Shown: positions 1 to 8,591 of the stretch, piece after piece
How the letters are laid out: each line of letters starts with the position of its first letter
Numbering within the stretch: position 1 is the first letter of the stretch
Source: an uncultured Bacilli bacterium
Lineage (GTDB): Bacteria; Bacillota_I; Bacilli_A; RF39; UBA660
DNA length: 64,000 nucleotides
NCBI GenBank assembly: GCA_934131695.1
Contig: CAKOZV010000003.1
Span: 50,871-114,870, forward strand
Direction of reading: 5' to 3'
Notes under the pieces: generated by a model
What the model saw: the letters and a program-made list of their open reading frames with translations, nothing else
What the model was told of the DNA's origin: nothing
Databases searched by the model: none
Translations under genes and position numbers: made by a program

Positions 1-491
1 AGTTTGAAGGCATTATAAAAGATATAGTAGAAAATAGTGAAGTGTTAAAGATGAAAGAGTATAGACAACATGCTGATACCAGTTGCTTTGATCATTGTTA
101 TAAAGCTTCCTACTACTGTTATATTCTTTGCAAAAAGTTTAAACTTGATTATAAGTCCTGTGCAAGAGCAGCTATGCTTCATGACTTTTACTTATATGAT
201 TGGCGAGTTAAAGATATCTCCCATAAATGGCATGCTTTCACACATCCAAGAAAAGCCCTAGAAAAAGCCTTATCTATCTTTGATTTAAACGATAGGGAAA
301 AAGATATTATAATTAATCATATGTGGCCTGTAACTATTAAGTTGCCAAGAACAAAAGAAGCCTTTATTCTAACTTTAGTAGATAAATATTGTGCTACTTA
401 TGAAACGGTTAGTTATACATTAAAACAATTAAAGAAGAAACCAAGCTGGCAATATGCTTATATAATGCTTTGGTTAGTTATTAGAAAATAG
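1..491 (+). CDS. HD-domain phosphohydrolase, 5'-truncated by the window edge
   Basis: The frame is open to the first base, so the gene begins outside the window; GTG at 42 or ATG at 51 are internal codons. The visible ~160 residues hold an HD-superfamily core: a Cys/His-rich helix, then the metal-binding pair in AAMLHDFYLYDW, then a helix ending in NHMWPV. A second gene at 33300 has the same organisation (AILHDFFF, THMFPVG), so the two are paralogues of a small single-domain HD family. HD proteins usually hydrolyse phosphoesters or nucleotides; the substrate cannot be told. The family call is fairly sure, the function unknown. Confidence 0.75.
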   Translation, partial: FEGIIKDIVENSEVLKMKEYRQHADTSCFDHCYKASYYCYILCKKFKLDYKSCARAAMLHDFYLYDWRVKDISHKWHAFTHPRKALEKALSIFDLNDREKDIIINHMWPVTIKLPRTKEAFILTLVDKYCATYETVSYTLKQLKKKPSWQYAYIMLWLVIRK

Positions 492-542
492 TAGAAAAGT
501 CTTTAATAAATAATCGATAAATTAAATAAAGGAGGTGGTAAG

Positions 543-656
543 ATGTCTTCTATAAAAAATATTAATATAAGACAAAATGCAATGTTAGATATGAGTGTAT
601 CTAAACAACAAAGGGATTTTGAAAAAACATGGGTTGGCAAAAGAAGAAAAAAATAG
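543..656 (+). CDS. small basic protein, 37 aa, unknown
   Basis: An ATG preceded by a strong ribosome binding site (AAAGGAGGTGG, 530-540) opens a 37-codon frame ending at TAG. The product is basic and ends in KRRKK. No family is recognised. The strong RBS is the main support; nothing else here needs one. It lies downstream of the HD gene in a stretch that also carries a transposase relic, so it could be part of a decayed mobile segment. It could also be a spurious short frame. Confidence 0.4.
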   Translation: MSSIKNINIRQNAMLDMSVSKQQRDFEKTWVGKRRKK

Positions 657-794
657 AACTTATAAAGCAAAAAAATGAATTTATAAAGAAATATTCCTGG
701 AGAATTAGATGATGATTAAGCATTCGTGAGATGATAAATGTTTACGCTTAATTAAATAGTATGAAAATGTGCGATCTAATAGATTGTTAATTTT

Positions 795-828
795 AAAAAG
801 TAGTATACCTAAAAATATACTACTTTTT
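795..828. terminator. bidirectional intrinsic terminator
   Basis: A perfect 13-bp stem (795-807 with 816-828) with an 8-nt loop has an A run on its left arm and a T run on its right arm, so it can terminate on both strands. It ends transcripts coming from the left and those of the relic on the minus strand, whose stop codon lies in the right arm. Confidence 0.8.
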
Positions 829-1072
829 AAAATATCTTATTTAATCTCATTAAAGATGATTTAGAAACTTTATATCTTCTGCATACAAAATGTACAGAAG
901 TTCCTATTCTATATAATTTTACGGTATAATATTTTGTGTTTAATTCATTTGGTAAATATCTATTACCTTTGATATACTTGTGATAGGCGATAGTTCCTTT
1001 CTTTAAAATGTGTGTGTTTACAATAACTATTTTAAAGTATCTATCGCTTTTTGTATATATAAATGGTGTCAC
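827..1072 (-). pseudogene. remnant of an IS transposase (N-terminal HTH part)
   Basis: The 81-codon frame ends in a helix-turn-helix-like segment, VCRRYKVSKSSLMRLNK, that resembles the start of DDE-type integrases of the IS3/IS481 kind, where it is normally followed by a 300-400 residue catalytic domain. Here the frame stops at once inside the terminator at 795-828 and no catalytic domain follows. The start is GTG at 1072, and the frame stays open a further 27 bases upstream. I read it as a decayed insertion-sequence fragment. The family match is from memory of the motif, so moderate. Confidence 0.5.
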
Positions 1073-1169
1073 ATCAATTGTAACACTACAACGATAGAAT
1101 TATGTTTTGGCAAGGTGATTGCTAAAAAATTAAAAACATGATAAAATACGTACGAAGGGAGCTTTTTTT

Positions 1170-1838
1170 ATGGAAGAATTGTTTAAACAATTAAAGATAA
1201 GTCCTAAGAATTTAACTCTTTATAATACAGCTTTTTCTCATTCATCATATGCTAATGAACATAAAGCTAAAAAAGATTATGAAAGATTAGAGTTTCTTGG
1301 AGATGCCGTAGTAGATTTAGTAGTTGCTGATTATTTATATCGATATGAGAGGGAAACTGAAGGAGAAATGACTAAGGTAAGAGCTAGTTATGTTTGTGAA
1401 AATGCTCTTTATAGATACTCTATGGATATGGGCTTTAATAAGTATATAAAAGTAGGACATGGAGAAGAGTCTAGTGGTGGTAAATATAAAAAAGCAATTG
1501 TTGCTGATATATTTGAAGCTTTACTAGGAGCAATTTATTTAGACCTTGGTTATGAAACAGCTAGAAGAGTAGCCTTAGATATAATAGTACCATATATTCA
1601 AAATCCAAATGTTGTTTTCTTTGAAGACTATAAGTCAGCTTTACAACAAGCCGTACAAACTACTAAACAAAGTGTTATTTATGAAGTGGTTAAAGAAGAA
1701 GGACCTGCACATGATAAAACATTTACAATAGAAGCTAAAGTAGATGGAATCATTTATGGTAAAGGGGTAGGAAGTAGTAAGAAAGATGCCGAACAAATAG
1801 CAGCAAAAGATGCTTTAGAAAAGTTAGCTAAGAATTGA
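1170..1838 (+). CDS. rnc: ribonuclease III
   Basis: This 222-residue protein cleaves double-stranded RNA in rRNA and mRNA processing. The RNase III signature ERLEFLGDAVVDL is at residues 38-50, including the metal-binding Glu and Asp, and the second acidic patch is in DIFEALLGAIYLD. A C-terminal dsRNA-binding domain ends with the usual KKDAEQIAAKDAL helix. Length is slightly shorter than the Bacillus enzyme. The ATG follows a GAAGGGAG ribosome binding site. It overlaps the next gene by TTGA and sits with an RNase J homologue, forming an RNA-processing operon. Confidence 0.97.
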   Translation: MEELFKQLKISPKNLTLYNTAFSHSSYANEHKAKKDYERLEFLGDAVVDLVVADYLYRYERETEGEMTKVRASYVCENALYRYSMDMGFNKYIKVGHGEESSGGKYKKAIVADIFEALLGAIYLDLGYETARRVALDIIVPYIQNPNVVFFEDYKSALQQAVQTTKQSVIYEVVKEEGPAHDKTFTIEAKVDGIIYGKGVGSSKKDAEQIAAKDALEKLAKN

Positions 1839-2296
1839 AAAACGAACATATAAGAATCTTTTCTTACTTAACAAAGTCTTATACCTTACAAAAAAATGAG
1901 GTAGAAGCATTACGTGGGATACTAGTAGTAGATTTGGTAAACAACAGGGAAAGTTTAGAAGATGTGGAAACAGCGAATGTCGCTAAAAAACTAATATCTA
2001 AATATAATACTAGTCTTTCTATGATTAACTTTTATAATGGATTATTAACTAATCTAGAAAATAGTGATGATATCTCTTTATTAGGTTGCTTAATGATTGA
2101 TAATATAGCGTTAGATAACTATATACTAGAACAAGAAAAATATCACTACTTACTTTATGATTACTTTGATGCAGTAGATGAAATGTCTTTATTTAAAAAT
2201 AGGGAAAGAGAAAAAGAATTATCAGCAAGTATTGAAATACAAGAAAAGAAATTACAAAAGAAAATAGAAAAATACAAGGAGGAGAGAAATGAGTAA
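1835..2296 (+). CDS. hypothetical protein, 153 aa, between rnc and the RNase J gene
   Basis: No family is recognised. The protein is acidic to neutral, mostly helical in appearance, with a charged C-terminal segment (residues ~125-153) likely to form a coiled coil. It starts with TTG inside the rnc stop (TTGA overlap) and its end overlaps the following gene by 8 bases, with that gene's AAGGAGGAG ribosome binding site inside its last codons. This tight coupling implies co-translation with the two RNases and perhaps a role with them, which is inference. Confidence 0.75.
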   Translation: MKNEHIRIFSYLTKSYTLQKNEVEALRGILVVDLVNNRESLEDVETANVAKKLISKYNTSLSMINFYNGLLTNLENSDDISLLGCLMIDNIALDNYILEQEKYHYLLYDYFDAVDEMSLFKNREREKELSASIEIQEKKLQKKIEKYKEERNE

Positions 2297-3941
2297 AATT
2301 AAAATATTTAGTTTAGGTGGACTAAACGAAAATGGTAAAAATATGTATGTAGTAGAAGTAGATAAATCATTATATATATTTGATGCCGGACTAAAATATG
2401 ATGTAGAACATAACTTAGGAATTGATTATATTATTCCTAGTTTTGATTACTTAATTAAGAATAAAAAAAGAATTAAAGGTATTTTCTTAAGCCATGGACA
2501 TGAAGGAAATATCGGAGCCGTTCCTGATATTATTAGTAAATTAGGTGATGTTCCTATTTATGGAGGAAAACTAACTTTAGAGATACTTAGACTTGATCTT
2601 GCAGAAGCTGGAGTAAAAAAAGCTAACTTACATGAGATTAAAGCACATAAAAAATTAAATTTTGGTAAGGAAAGTATCTTTCCTATTGCTATGACACACT
2701 CTATACCAGATGCTTTCTGTTATGTTTTATATACTAAAGATGGAGCAATTGTCTATACAGGAGACTTCACTTTTGATCATGCTATTAGATCACTTTATCA
2801 AACAGATTTAGGAAAACTAGCTTATGTTGGAAAACAAGGAGTATTATGTCTACTTGCTGAATCACTTTATGCCGAAAGACCTGGTTATACTAGTCCTAAC
2901 CATAGAGTACAAGACTTCATAAGAACTATTCTTACTAAAAATGAAAATAGAATAATAGTAACAATTTTTCCTGCTCACTTTTATCGTATACAAGAGCTAT
3001 TTGATGAAATATCAAAGACTCATCGTAAGATAGTTATCATGGGTAAAAGCTTGCAGAGTATGATTAATTATGGAATAGAAAATAAATACTTGGAAATAAA
3101 TCCAAAGATAATAGGAGATTTATCTAATCTAAATGATAAAGATGTAGTAGTATTTATTTCTGATGAGCGAGAAAAACCATTCGCTAACTTAGAAAGAATA
3201 ATTAAAGGATATGATAAATATATCAAATTGAAAGAATCTGATACTATCTTTATAAGTGAACCTAGTGCCGAAGGAATGGAAAGACGTCTTGCTCTTATAA
3301 TGGATGAAATAGCTATGCTTGGGGTTAATGCTATAAGCTTATCTAGTAAGAAACACTTGCTACATCATGCTTCAAGTGAAGACTTAAAGATGTTATTAAA
3401 TCTATTAAAACCTAAATATTTATTCCCAGTTAAAGGTGAATATAGAAATCAATATGCTTTTGCGGAAATAGCTGAAGAGATGAATATCCCTAAAGATAAT
3501 ATCTTATTAAAACAAAATGGTGATGTGGTATCCATTGAAAATGGGAAATTATTAGATACTAAGGAACATATTAATGTAGATGAGATATTAATCGATGGAA
3601 AAGATTCTAGTGATATAGGTAACCTAGTTTTAAAAGATCGAGAAATGTTAGGAGAAAATGGTATTGTTATTATTAGTTGTACTCTTGATAAGGAGTTAAA
3701 AGATGTAATAGCAGGACCAAAGGTGTTAACAAGAGGTTTTATTTACGTAAAGGAAAACCAAGACTTAATCGAACAGATAAAAGAATTATCTAAAGAAGTA
3801 ATTGAATCTAACATAGAAAAAGGAACTAAAAGGGTTGATTATGCTAAGATAAAATCTGATGTTAGAGATAGGCTTGGTAAATATTTATATCAAGAAATAG
3901 GATCTAAACCGATGATAATAACCGTTATTCAAGAAGTGTAG
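2289..3941 (+). CDS. RNase J family protein with altered catalytic motif (J2-like)
   Basis: The 550 residues cover the full RNase J layout: metallo-beta-lactamase fold, beta-CASP domain and C-terminal domain. Recognisable family motifs are THSIPDA, VYTGDFTFDH and a HASSEDL block. Two metal-site motifs are changed. The usual HGHEDH reads SHGHEGNIGA, losing the Asp-His pair, and the usual PVHGE reads PVKGEYR, replacing a His by Lys. Both were checked in the nucleotides near 2490-2520 and 3425-3445. RNase J2 paralogues of Firmicutes are also degenerate and work as partners of J1, so this may be a structural or weakly active subunit. Family sure; activity doubtful. Confidence 0.9.
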   Translation: MSKIKIFSLGGLNENGKNMYVVEVDKSLYIFDAGLKYDVEHNLGIDYIIPSFDYLIKNKKRIKGIFLSHGHEGNIGAVPDIISKLGDVPIYGGKLTLEILRLDLAEAGVKKANLHEIKAHKKLNFGKESIFPIAMTHSIPDAFCYVLYTKDGAIVYTGDFTFDHAIRSLYQTDLGKLAYVGKQGVLCLLAESLYAERPGYTSPNHRVQDFIRTILTKNENRIIVTIFPAHFYRIQELFDEISKTHRKIVIMGKSLQSMINYGIENKYLEINPKIIGDLSNLNDKDVVVFISDEREKPFANLERIIKGYDKYIKLKESDTIFISEPSAEGMERRLALIMDEIAMLGVNAISLSSKKHLLHHASSEDLKMLLNLLKPKYLFPVKGEYRNQYAFAEIAEEMNIPKDNILLKQNGDVVSIENGKLLDTKEHINVDEILIDGKDSSDIGNLVLKDREMLGENGIVIISCTLDKELKDVIAGPKVLTRGFIYVKENQDLIEQIKELSKEVIESNIEKGTKRVDYAKIKSDVRDRLGKYLYQEIGSKPMIITVIQEV

Positions 3942-4017
3942 AAATACGCTTTTTCTATTGAAAGAAAAAGTTCTTTATGATAAAATTTTCTTATAAAGAT
4001 AAGGATAGAGGTGTCTT

Positions 4018-5901
4018 ATGACTAAAGAAAAAAATAAGATATTAATGGTGATTATACTAATACTAATAAGTTTAATAGCTTTAGTAGGAAGTAGTTATGC
4101 TTTGCTTACTAAATCGTTTAAGAGTAAAAAGTTGAGTATGGAGGTAGGAAACTTAAAAATAGATTTTGCAGAAGGCAATGCTATAAATATGGATAATGCT
4201 GCCCCAATGACTGATGAAAATGGAATGAATTCTACTCCGTATACTTTTACTATTACTAATAGTGGCGATATAGGGGCATATTATACTGTATCAAATGAAG
4301 AAGAGTTAGCTAATACTCTAGATACAAACTATTTGCATATGCAGTTAACAGGATCAGATGGATATAATTCTGGTATAAAAAAGGTAAAAGACTTAGGAAC
4401 AGAAACTTATAAGCTTATAGATGATACTTATCTTGAAACTGGTAAGAGTGTAACTTATGAATTACGTGTGTGGATATCATCAGATGCTGGTAATGACATT
4501 CAAGATAAAGTATATAAAAGTAAAATAGTAGTAAATGGTGCTAGTAATAAATTAAAAACTGTATCAGAAAAATTGTTAGCAGGAATAGGTGATAATGGTA
4601 CTATTGATACAAGTGATTCTGAGCAAACATTTATTACAGGAACTGATCCTAATAACTATATTTGGTATAGTGGAAAACTATGGAGAGCAGTATCAATAGA
4701 TACGACTGATAATTCTGTAAAATTAGTAACACAATGGAATATATCTGCTTTACCATATAATGCTAGCAATAATACAACTTTTCAAGGTAGCTATATAGAA
4801 CAATGGTTAAATGATACAACTGTAGATGGTTTTTTAAATAATTTAAGAGAACCAGAAAAATTTATTAAAACAGATAGTGTTTGGAATGCTACTACAACAT
4901 CAGAAACTACAAAACCAGCTAAAACAACTATGGTAACAGATACGGTTGGACTATTAAATACTTATGAATATGCAATGAGCTATAAAAATGCAACTGCAGA
5001 AACAGGTTATTTGAATAACAGTTTAAACTGGTGGACATTAACACTAGGTAATGATAACTCTTCAAATGGTTATAGTATAGAAAGTGCGGGTAACATTGAA
5101 AATTCTGGTATGTCCAATTCTTATGGAATCCGTCCAGCTATAAATCTAAAACCTACAGTAAAAATTATAGGTGGAAGTGGAACCAGTAATAATCCCTATA
5201 GACTAGAAGGGGATAATGATAATCCATCATCTGGTACTTTGTTGTCAACAAGATATAGTGGAGAATATATAAGATTTGGATCTGGAGAAAACAATTTATA
5301 TAGAATAGTAAGTCATGAAAATAAAACAGGTACTAAAATAGCCAGCGCTATACCATTAAAAGAAAACAGTAGTTTTAAAACAATAGCTTTTGGAAGTAAT
5401 GCTACTTTTTCTAAAGACAATACAATAGGGACATTTTTGAATAATGACTATTTAGCCAAAGAAACCTATCTAACTAGTGATCAAATAGAGATGATAGAAG
5501 ATAATACAACCTGGTATTTGGGAACAGTTGCTTGGGAAGATAGTTATAAACTAGCAAAGTATCAAGATGAAACTGAAACAAGTCTAACTACTAACATAAC
5601 TACTGCAAAAATAGGATTATTAAGATATGGTGAGCTAATGACTGGTCAGACTGATAAATATAGCAATAATAGTGTCTATTGGCAAGTGAGTCCATATAAT
5701 AATAATACTAGTTATGCCCGCGCGGGTTCATCTAATACTAGTAGTGTTCGCATTGTATATGAAGAAGGCACTAACTATTCTATTGACTCATCTGATACAT
5801 CCGGTGGTATTCGTCCAGCTATGAACTTAAAATCTAATGTGGTAATAACAGGCGGTGATGGAACTAAAAATAATCCGTTCATCTTAAAACAGAACAGTTA
5901 A
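4018..5901 (+). CDS. SipW-type signal surface protein with two DUF6273-like domains
   Basis: The N-terminus has a hydrophobic segment ending GSSYALLTKSF, the form handled by SipW-type signal peptidases, followed by a TasA/camelysin-like beta domain (residues ~35-175). Two related C-terminal modules follow (about 185-395 and 405-625), each with WY-rich strands, a conserved GLLN/LLRYGE block and an ending like RPAINLK then a Gly-rich NNP turn. This ending resembles DUF6273-type domains. The gene at 24044 has the same two-module body and long stretches of near-identical DNA, for example 4610-4690 and 24640-24720. It is probably exported and cell-surface; the ligand is unknown. Confidence 0.8.
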   Translation: MTKEKNKILMVIILILISLIALVGSSYALLTKSFKSKKLSMEVGNLKIDFAEGNAINMDNAAPMTDENGMNSTPYTFTITNSGDIGAYYTVSNEEELANTLDTNYLHMQLTGSDGYNSGIKKVKDLGTETYKLIDDTYLETGKSVTYELRVWISSDAGNDIQDKVYKSKIVVNGASNKLKTVSEKLLAGIGDNGTIDTSDSEQTFITGTDPNNYIWYSGKLWRAVSIDTTDNSVKLVTQWNISALPYNASNNTTFQGSYIEQWLNDTTVDGFLNNLREPEKFIKTDSVWNATTTSETTKPAKTTMVTDTVGLLNTYEYAMSYKNATAETGYLNNSLNWWTLTLGNDNSSNGYSIESAGNIENSGMSNSYGIRPAINLKPTVKIIGGSGTSNNPYRLEGDNDNPSSGTLLSTRYSGEYIRFGSGENNLYRIVSHENKTGTKIASAIPLKENSSFKTIAFGSNATFSKDNTIGTFLNNDYLAKETYLTSDQIEMIEDNTTWYLGTVAWEDSYKLAKYQDETETSLTTNITTAKIGLLRYGELMTGQTDKYSNNSVYWQVSPYNNNTSYARAGSSNTSSVRIVYEEGTNYSIDSSDTSGGIRPAMNLKSNVVITGGDGTKNNPFILKQNS

Positions 5902-5911
5902 TATACAACAA

Positions 5912-5942
5912 AAAACTCTAGATATAACTTTTCTAGAGTTTT
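5912..5942. terminator. bidirectional intrinsic terminator between convergent genes
   Basis: An 11-bp stem (5912-5922 with 5932-5942) around CTCTAGA has A and T runs on its outer sides. It separates the plus-strand surface-protein gene from the minus-strand secretion ATPase gene. Confidence 0.8.
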
Positions 5943-5950
5943 AATTTGAT

Positions 5951-7315
5951 TTAAAATATTTGACTTTCACTGGTGAAGGGGATATTTGGTAACTCATTAT
6001 TAGTTAACACTTCGATTTTTGGAAGAGCTTGTTGCTCTGTTTTTATTTCCTCATCCTTTTTTAAATTAGCGCTAGGTATTTTTCTATCATCTTCTAATAT
6101 ACCTAACTTTTCTAAAGTATCTAAATCATCATCAATATCAATTATTCTATATATTTCTTCAAAAGAAGTAGTTCCATCTAAAACCTTATAAAGACCATCT
6201 TGTAACATAGTTATTACATCAGAAGTATATACAATTTTTTGAAGATTTTCTTTCTTCATTTCCTCTTCATTTAAAGCATTTCTAATTTCATCATTAATCA
6301 ACAATACCTCTTGGACTGCTATACGATCATGATATCCTCCGGAACAATATTCACAGCCATCATGATTTGCAACATAAGTTTCTTCTACATCTTGATGAAG
6401 TGCTAGCTTAAATACCTTTTTTTGATAAGGAGTAGTGGCCTCCTTCTTTCTACAGTGTGTACAAAGCATTTTAGCAAGTCTTTGGGAAATAATACCGGTT
6501 AAGGCACTAGATAGCAAATATCTTTCAACATTCATATCAAGCAGACGTTCAATAGTACTTAATGAGTTGTTGGTATGGACTGTAGATAATACTAAGTGAC
6601 CAGTAATTGATGCACGAACGGCAATTTTAGCAGTTTCACTATCACGGATTTCTCCGATTAGAATAACATTGGGATCCTGTCTTAAAATAGATCTTAAAAC
6701 AGTGGCAAAGTCTAGTCCTATTTCGCTATTAACTTGTACTTGGTTTAATCCCTCAAGATTCATTTCGATTGGATCCTCTACGGTAATAATATTGGTTTCC
6801 TTATTATTTAAAACTTGTAAAATAGAATATACAGTTGTACTCTTACCAGAACCAGTAGCTCCTGTGATTAGTATTATTCCGTTAGGTTCCTTAATCATTT
6901 TCTTTAACTTTTCTAAGTTTCGCTCGTTAAAACCTAAAGAATCAATACCTGCTAAACTTCTAGAGTAGTCAAGAATACGAATAACGCACTTTTCTCCTTC
7001 ATTGGTAGGAAGGGTAGAAACACGAGTCTCCATAGGTATTCCTTTAATGGTTCCTTTAATTGCTCCATCTTGAGGAAGACGACTTTCTGTAATATTCATG
7101 TTAGCTAGAAGTTTAATTCTAGTGATTAAATTTCTCTCGTATATCTTTTGAATCTTTGTATAATCTCTTAAATCACCATCGACACGCATCCTGACCATTA
7201 AGAAATCCTCTCTTGGATCAAAATGTATATCACTGGCACCATGAGTGGCACCATATGCTAAAATGTCATCAACAACATTAACAACTGGAGTTTTTGTCAT
7301 ATCATAATTAACCAT
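5951..7315 (-). CDS. type II/IV secretion system ATPase (GspE/PilB/ComGA family)
   Basis: This 454-residue ATPase would power assembly of a pseudopilus or type IV pilus at the inner face of the membrane. The Walker A motif GATGSGKST is at residues 152-160. The Asp box (ITVEDPIE), Walker B (ILIGEIRD) and His box (STVHTN) follow. A CxxC...CxxC zinc element (CTHC, CEYC) is also present. It begins directly in the catalytic N2 domain and lacks the MshEN-type N-terminal domain of long PilB proteins, as ComGA does. Two prepilin-like genes lie divergently next to it. No PilC or prepilin peptidase gene is visible here. Confidence 0.93.
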   Translation of the reverse strand: MVNYDMTKTPVVNVVDDILAYGATHGASDIHFDPREDFLMVRMRVDGDLRDYTKIQKIYERNLITRIKLLANMNITESRLPQDGAIKGTIKGIPMETRVSTLPTNEGEKCVIRILDYSRSLAGIDSLGFNERNLEKLKKMIKEPNGIILITGATGSGKSTTVYSILQVLNNKETNIITVEDPIEMNLEGLNQVQVNSEIGLDFATVLRSILRQDPNVILIGEIRDSETAKIAVRASITGHLVLSTVHTNNSLSTIERLLDMNVERYLLSSALTGIISQRLAKMLCTHCRKKEATTPYQKKVFKLALHQDVEETYVANHDGCEYCSGGYHDRIAVQEVLLINDEIRNALNEEEMKKENLQKIVYTSDVITMLQDGLYKVLDGTTSFEEIYRIIDIDDDLDTLEKLGILEDDRKIPSANLKKDEEIKTEQQALPKIEVLTNNELPNIPFTSESQIF

Positions 7316-7400
7316 TTAATCAACCCCTTTATTTTTGATATGGTATTTTACTATAATCTATTATATAATAGTATTAAGATTGGTGCAAGAGGTGATATTT

Positions 7401-7958
7401 ATGAAAAATATAAAAAAAATTAATAACAAAGGTTTTATGCTTGCAGAAACATTAATAGTAAGTCTTTTTGTCTTAAGCGTTTTTTCAATGCTTTATATTA
7501 ATATCCTTCCTCTAGTAGCAGAATATGAAAAATATAGAAATTATAATACTGTAGAGGCTACTTATAGAACTCATTGGGCTAGAAAGATAGCTTTAGATGG
7601 ACTTAATGATGAGATTTTTAATAATGTAGCTACTAACAAGAGTTTCTATGATATAACAGATTGTTCCTTATATACTAAGACTGATAAAGATGATATGGAA
7701 TCTTGGTGTAATAATTATAAATATGCTAATGATATAGAAAAAATTTATTTGACAAGTTATTCATTAGAAAACTTTAAAGAAGCAGTTAGCTCCTCATCAG
7801 TCTTTTCAAGATCGTTTAAAGAATATGTTGATTATTTACCAATTTATAGCAAAAATACCACCAAAGCTAATGATAATAAATATTTTCATATAATAGTCGA
7901 GTATGATAAAAATGATAAATATAATTATGGAATTATAGAATTATATAAAAAGAATTAG
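7401..7958 (+). CDS. prepilin-like protein (pseudopilin)
   Basis: The start was set at ATG 7401 because of the AAGAGGTG ribosome binding site at 7387-7394; the frame is open further upstream without one. A short basic leader is followed by NKGFMLAETLIVSLF, a type IV prepilin site: cleavage after Gly, Phe at +1, Glu at +5, then a hydrophobic helix. The remaining ~150 residues form a polar domain with a Cys pair and no family I recognise. It is likely a minor pseudopilin assembled by the adjacent ATPase. Confidence 0.75.
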   Translation: MKNIKKINNKGFMLAETLIVSLFVLSVFSMLYINILPLVAEYEKYRNYNTVEATYRTHWARKIALDGLNDEIFNNVATNKSFYDITDCSLYTKTDKDDMESWCNNYKYANDIEKIYLTSYSLENFKEAVSSSSVFSRSFKEYVDYLPIYSKNTTKANDNKYFHIIVEYDKNDKYNYGIIELYKKN

Positions 7959-7970
7959 GAGGAAGAAAAC

Positions 7971-8591
7971 ATGAAAAAAAAATTAAATCGAAAAGGAATG
8001 ACAGCTATAGAGTTACTTTTAACATTTACTATTTTATCATTTGTAGTAGTAGGATTATTTGATGTAGTATTAAACTACAAAGATAAGGAGCAAAAAGAGT
8101 CAGTTAGAAATACTATAATTGATTATGAAAACAAACTCCAAAAAGCTATACAAGATGATTTAATAAAAAGGCACTTAACTAGTGTTACAATTGATGATAA
8201 TTCTGGTGAAAACAAAATAAGTGCTACTATTAAAATAAAAGATGATGGAACAATAGGATATAATTCTCCTGATGCTAATTCACCAGTTCCCTTAGCTTAT
8301 GATCCATCAGGACACTTTCTTACTAGTAAATTAGTAATAGATTTTTCAACCAATACAATAAGTTATGGCTACGATGAAAATATTATTGATTACCCCGTTC
8401 CAACATTTAGTGGTGAAAATAACAATTTAACAATCGATAAAGATAAGACTTATATTGAAACAAGGGGAAGTGATAAATCATTTCTTGTAATAAAGATATC
8501 GTTTAATCATCCTGATTTTGAAGAAGATGAATTGTCTTTCTCTATTGTTTGTCCAATTGATTATCCTACTAATGATAATACAGGTGGGTAG
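7971..8591 (+). CDS. prepilin-like protein (pseudopilin)
   Basis: The leader ends KGMTAIELLLTFTILSF, again a Gly/+1 Met/Glu+5 prepilin processing site with the hydrophobic N-terminal helix. The body is a polar, beta-rich domain of about 170 residues. It follows the previous pseudopilin by 12 bases behind a GGAGGAA ribosome binding site, so the two are co-expressed. Its stop codon directly abuts the stop of the convergent ylbJ gene with no spacer. Confidence 0.75.
   Translation: MKKKLNRKGMTAIELLLTFTILSFVVVGLFDVVLNYKDKEQKESVRNTIIDYENKLQKAIQDDLIKRHLTSVTIDDNSGENKISATIKIKDDGTIGYNSPDANSPVPLAYDPSGHFLTSKLVIDFSTNTISYGYDENIIDYPVPTFSGENNNLTIDKDKTYIETRGSDKSFLVIKISFNHPDFEEDELSFSIVCPIDYPTNDNTGG

Noticed and set aside
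3949..3972. CTTTTTCT/AGAAAAAG hairpin after the RNase J gene as a terminator
   Set aside because: The T run is on the 5' arm and no T run follows the 3' arm, so it is a poor terminator.
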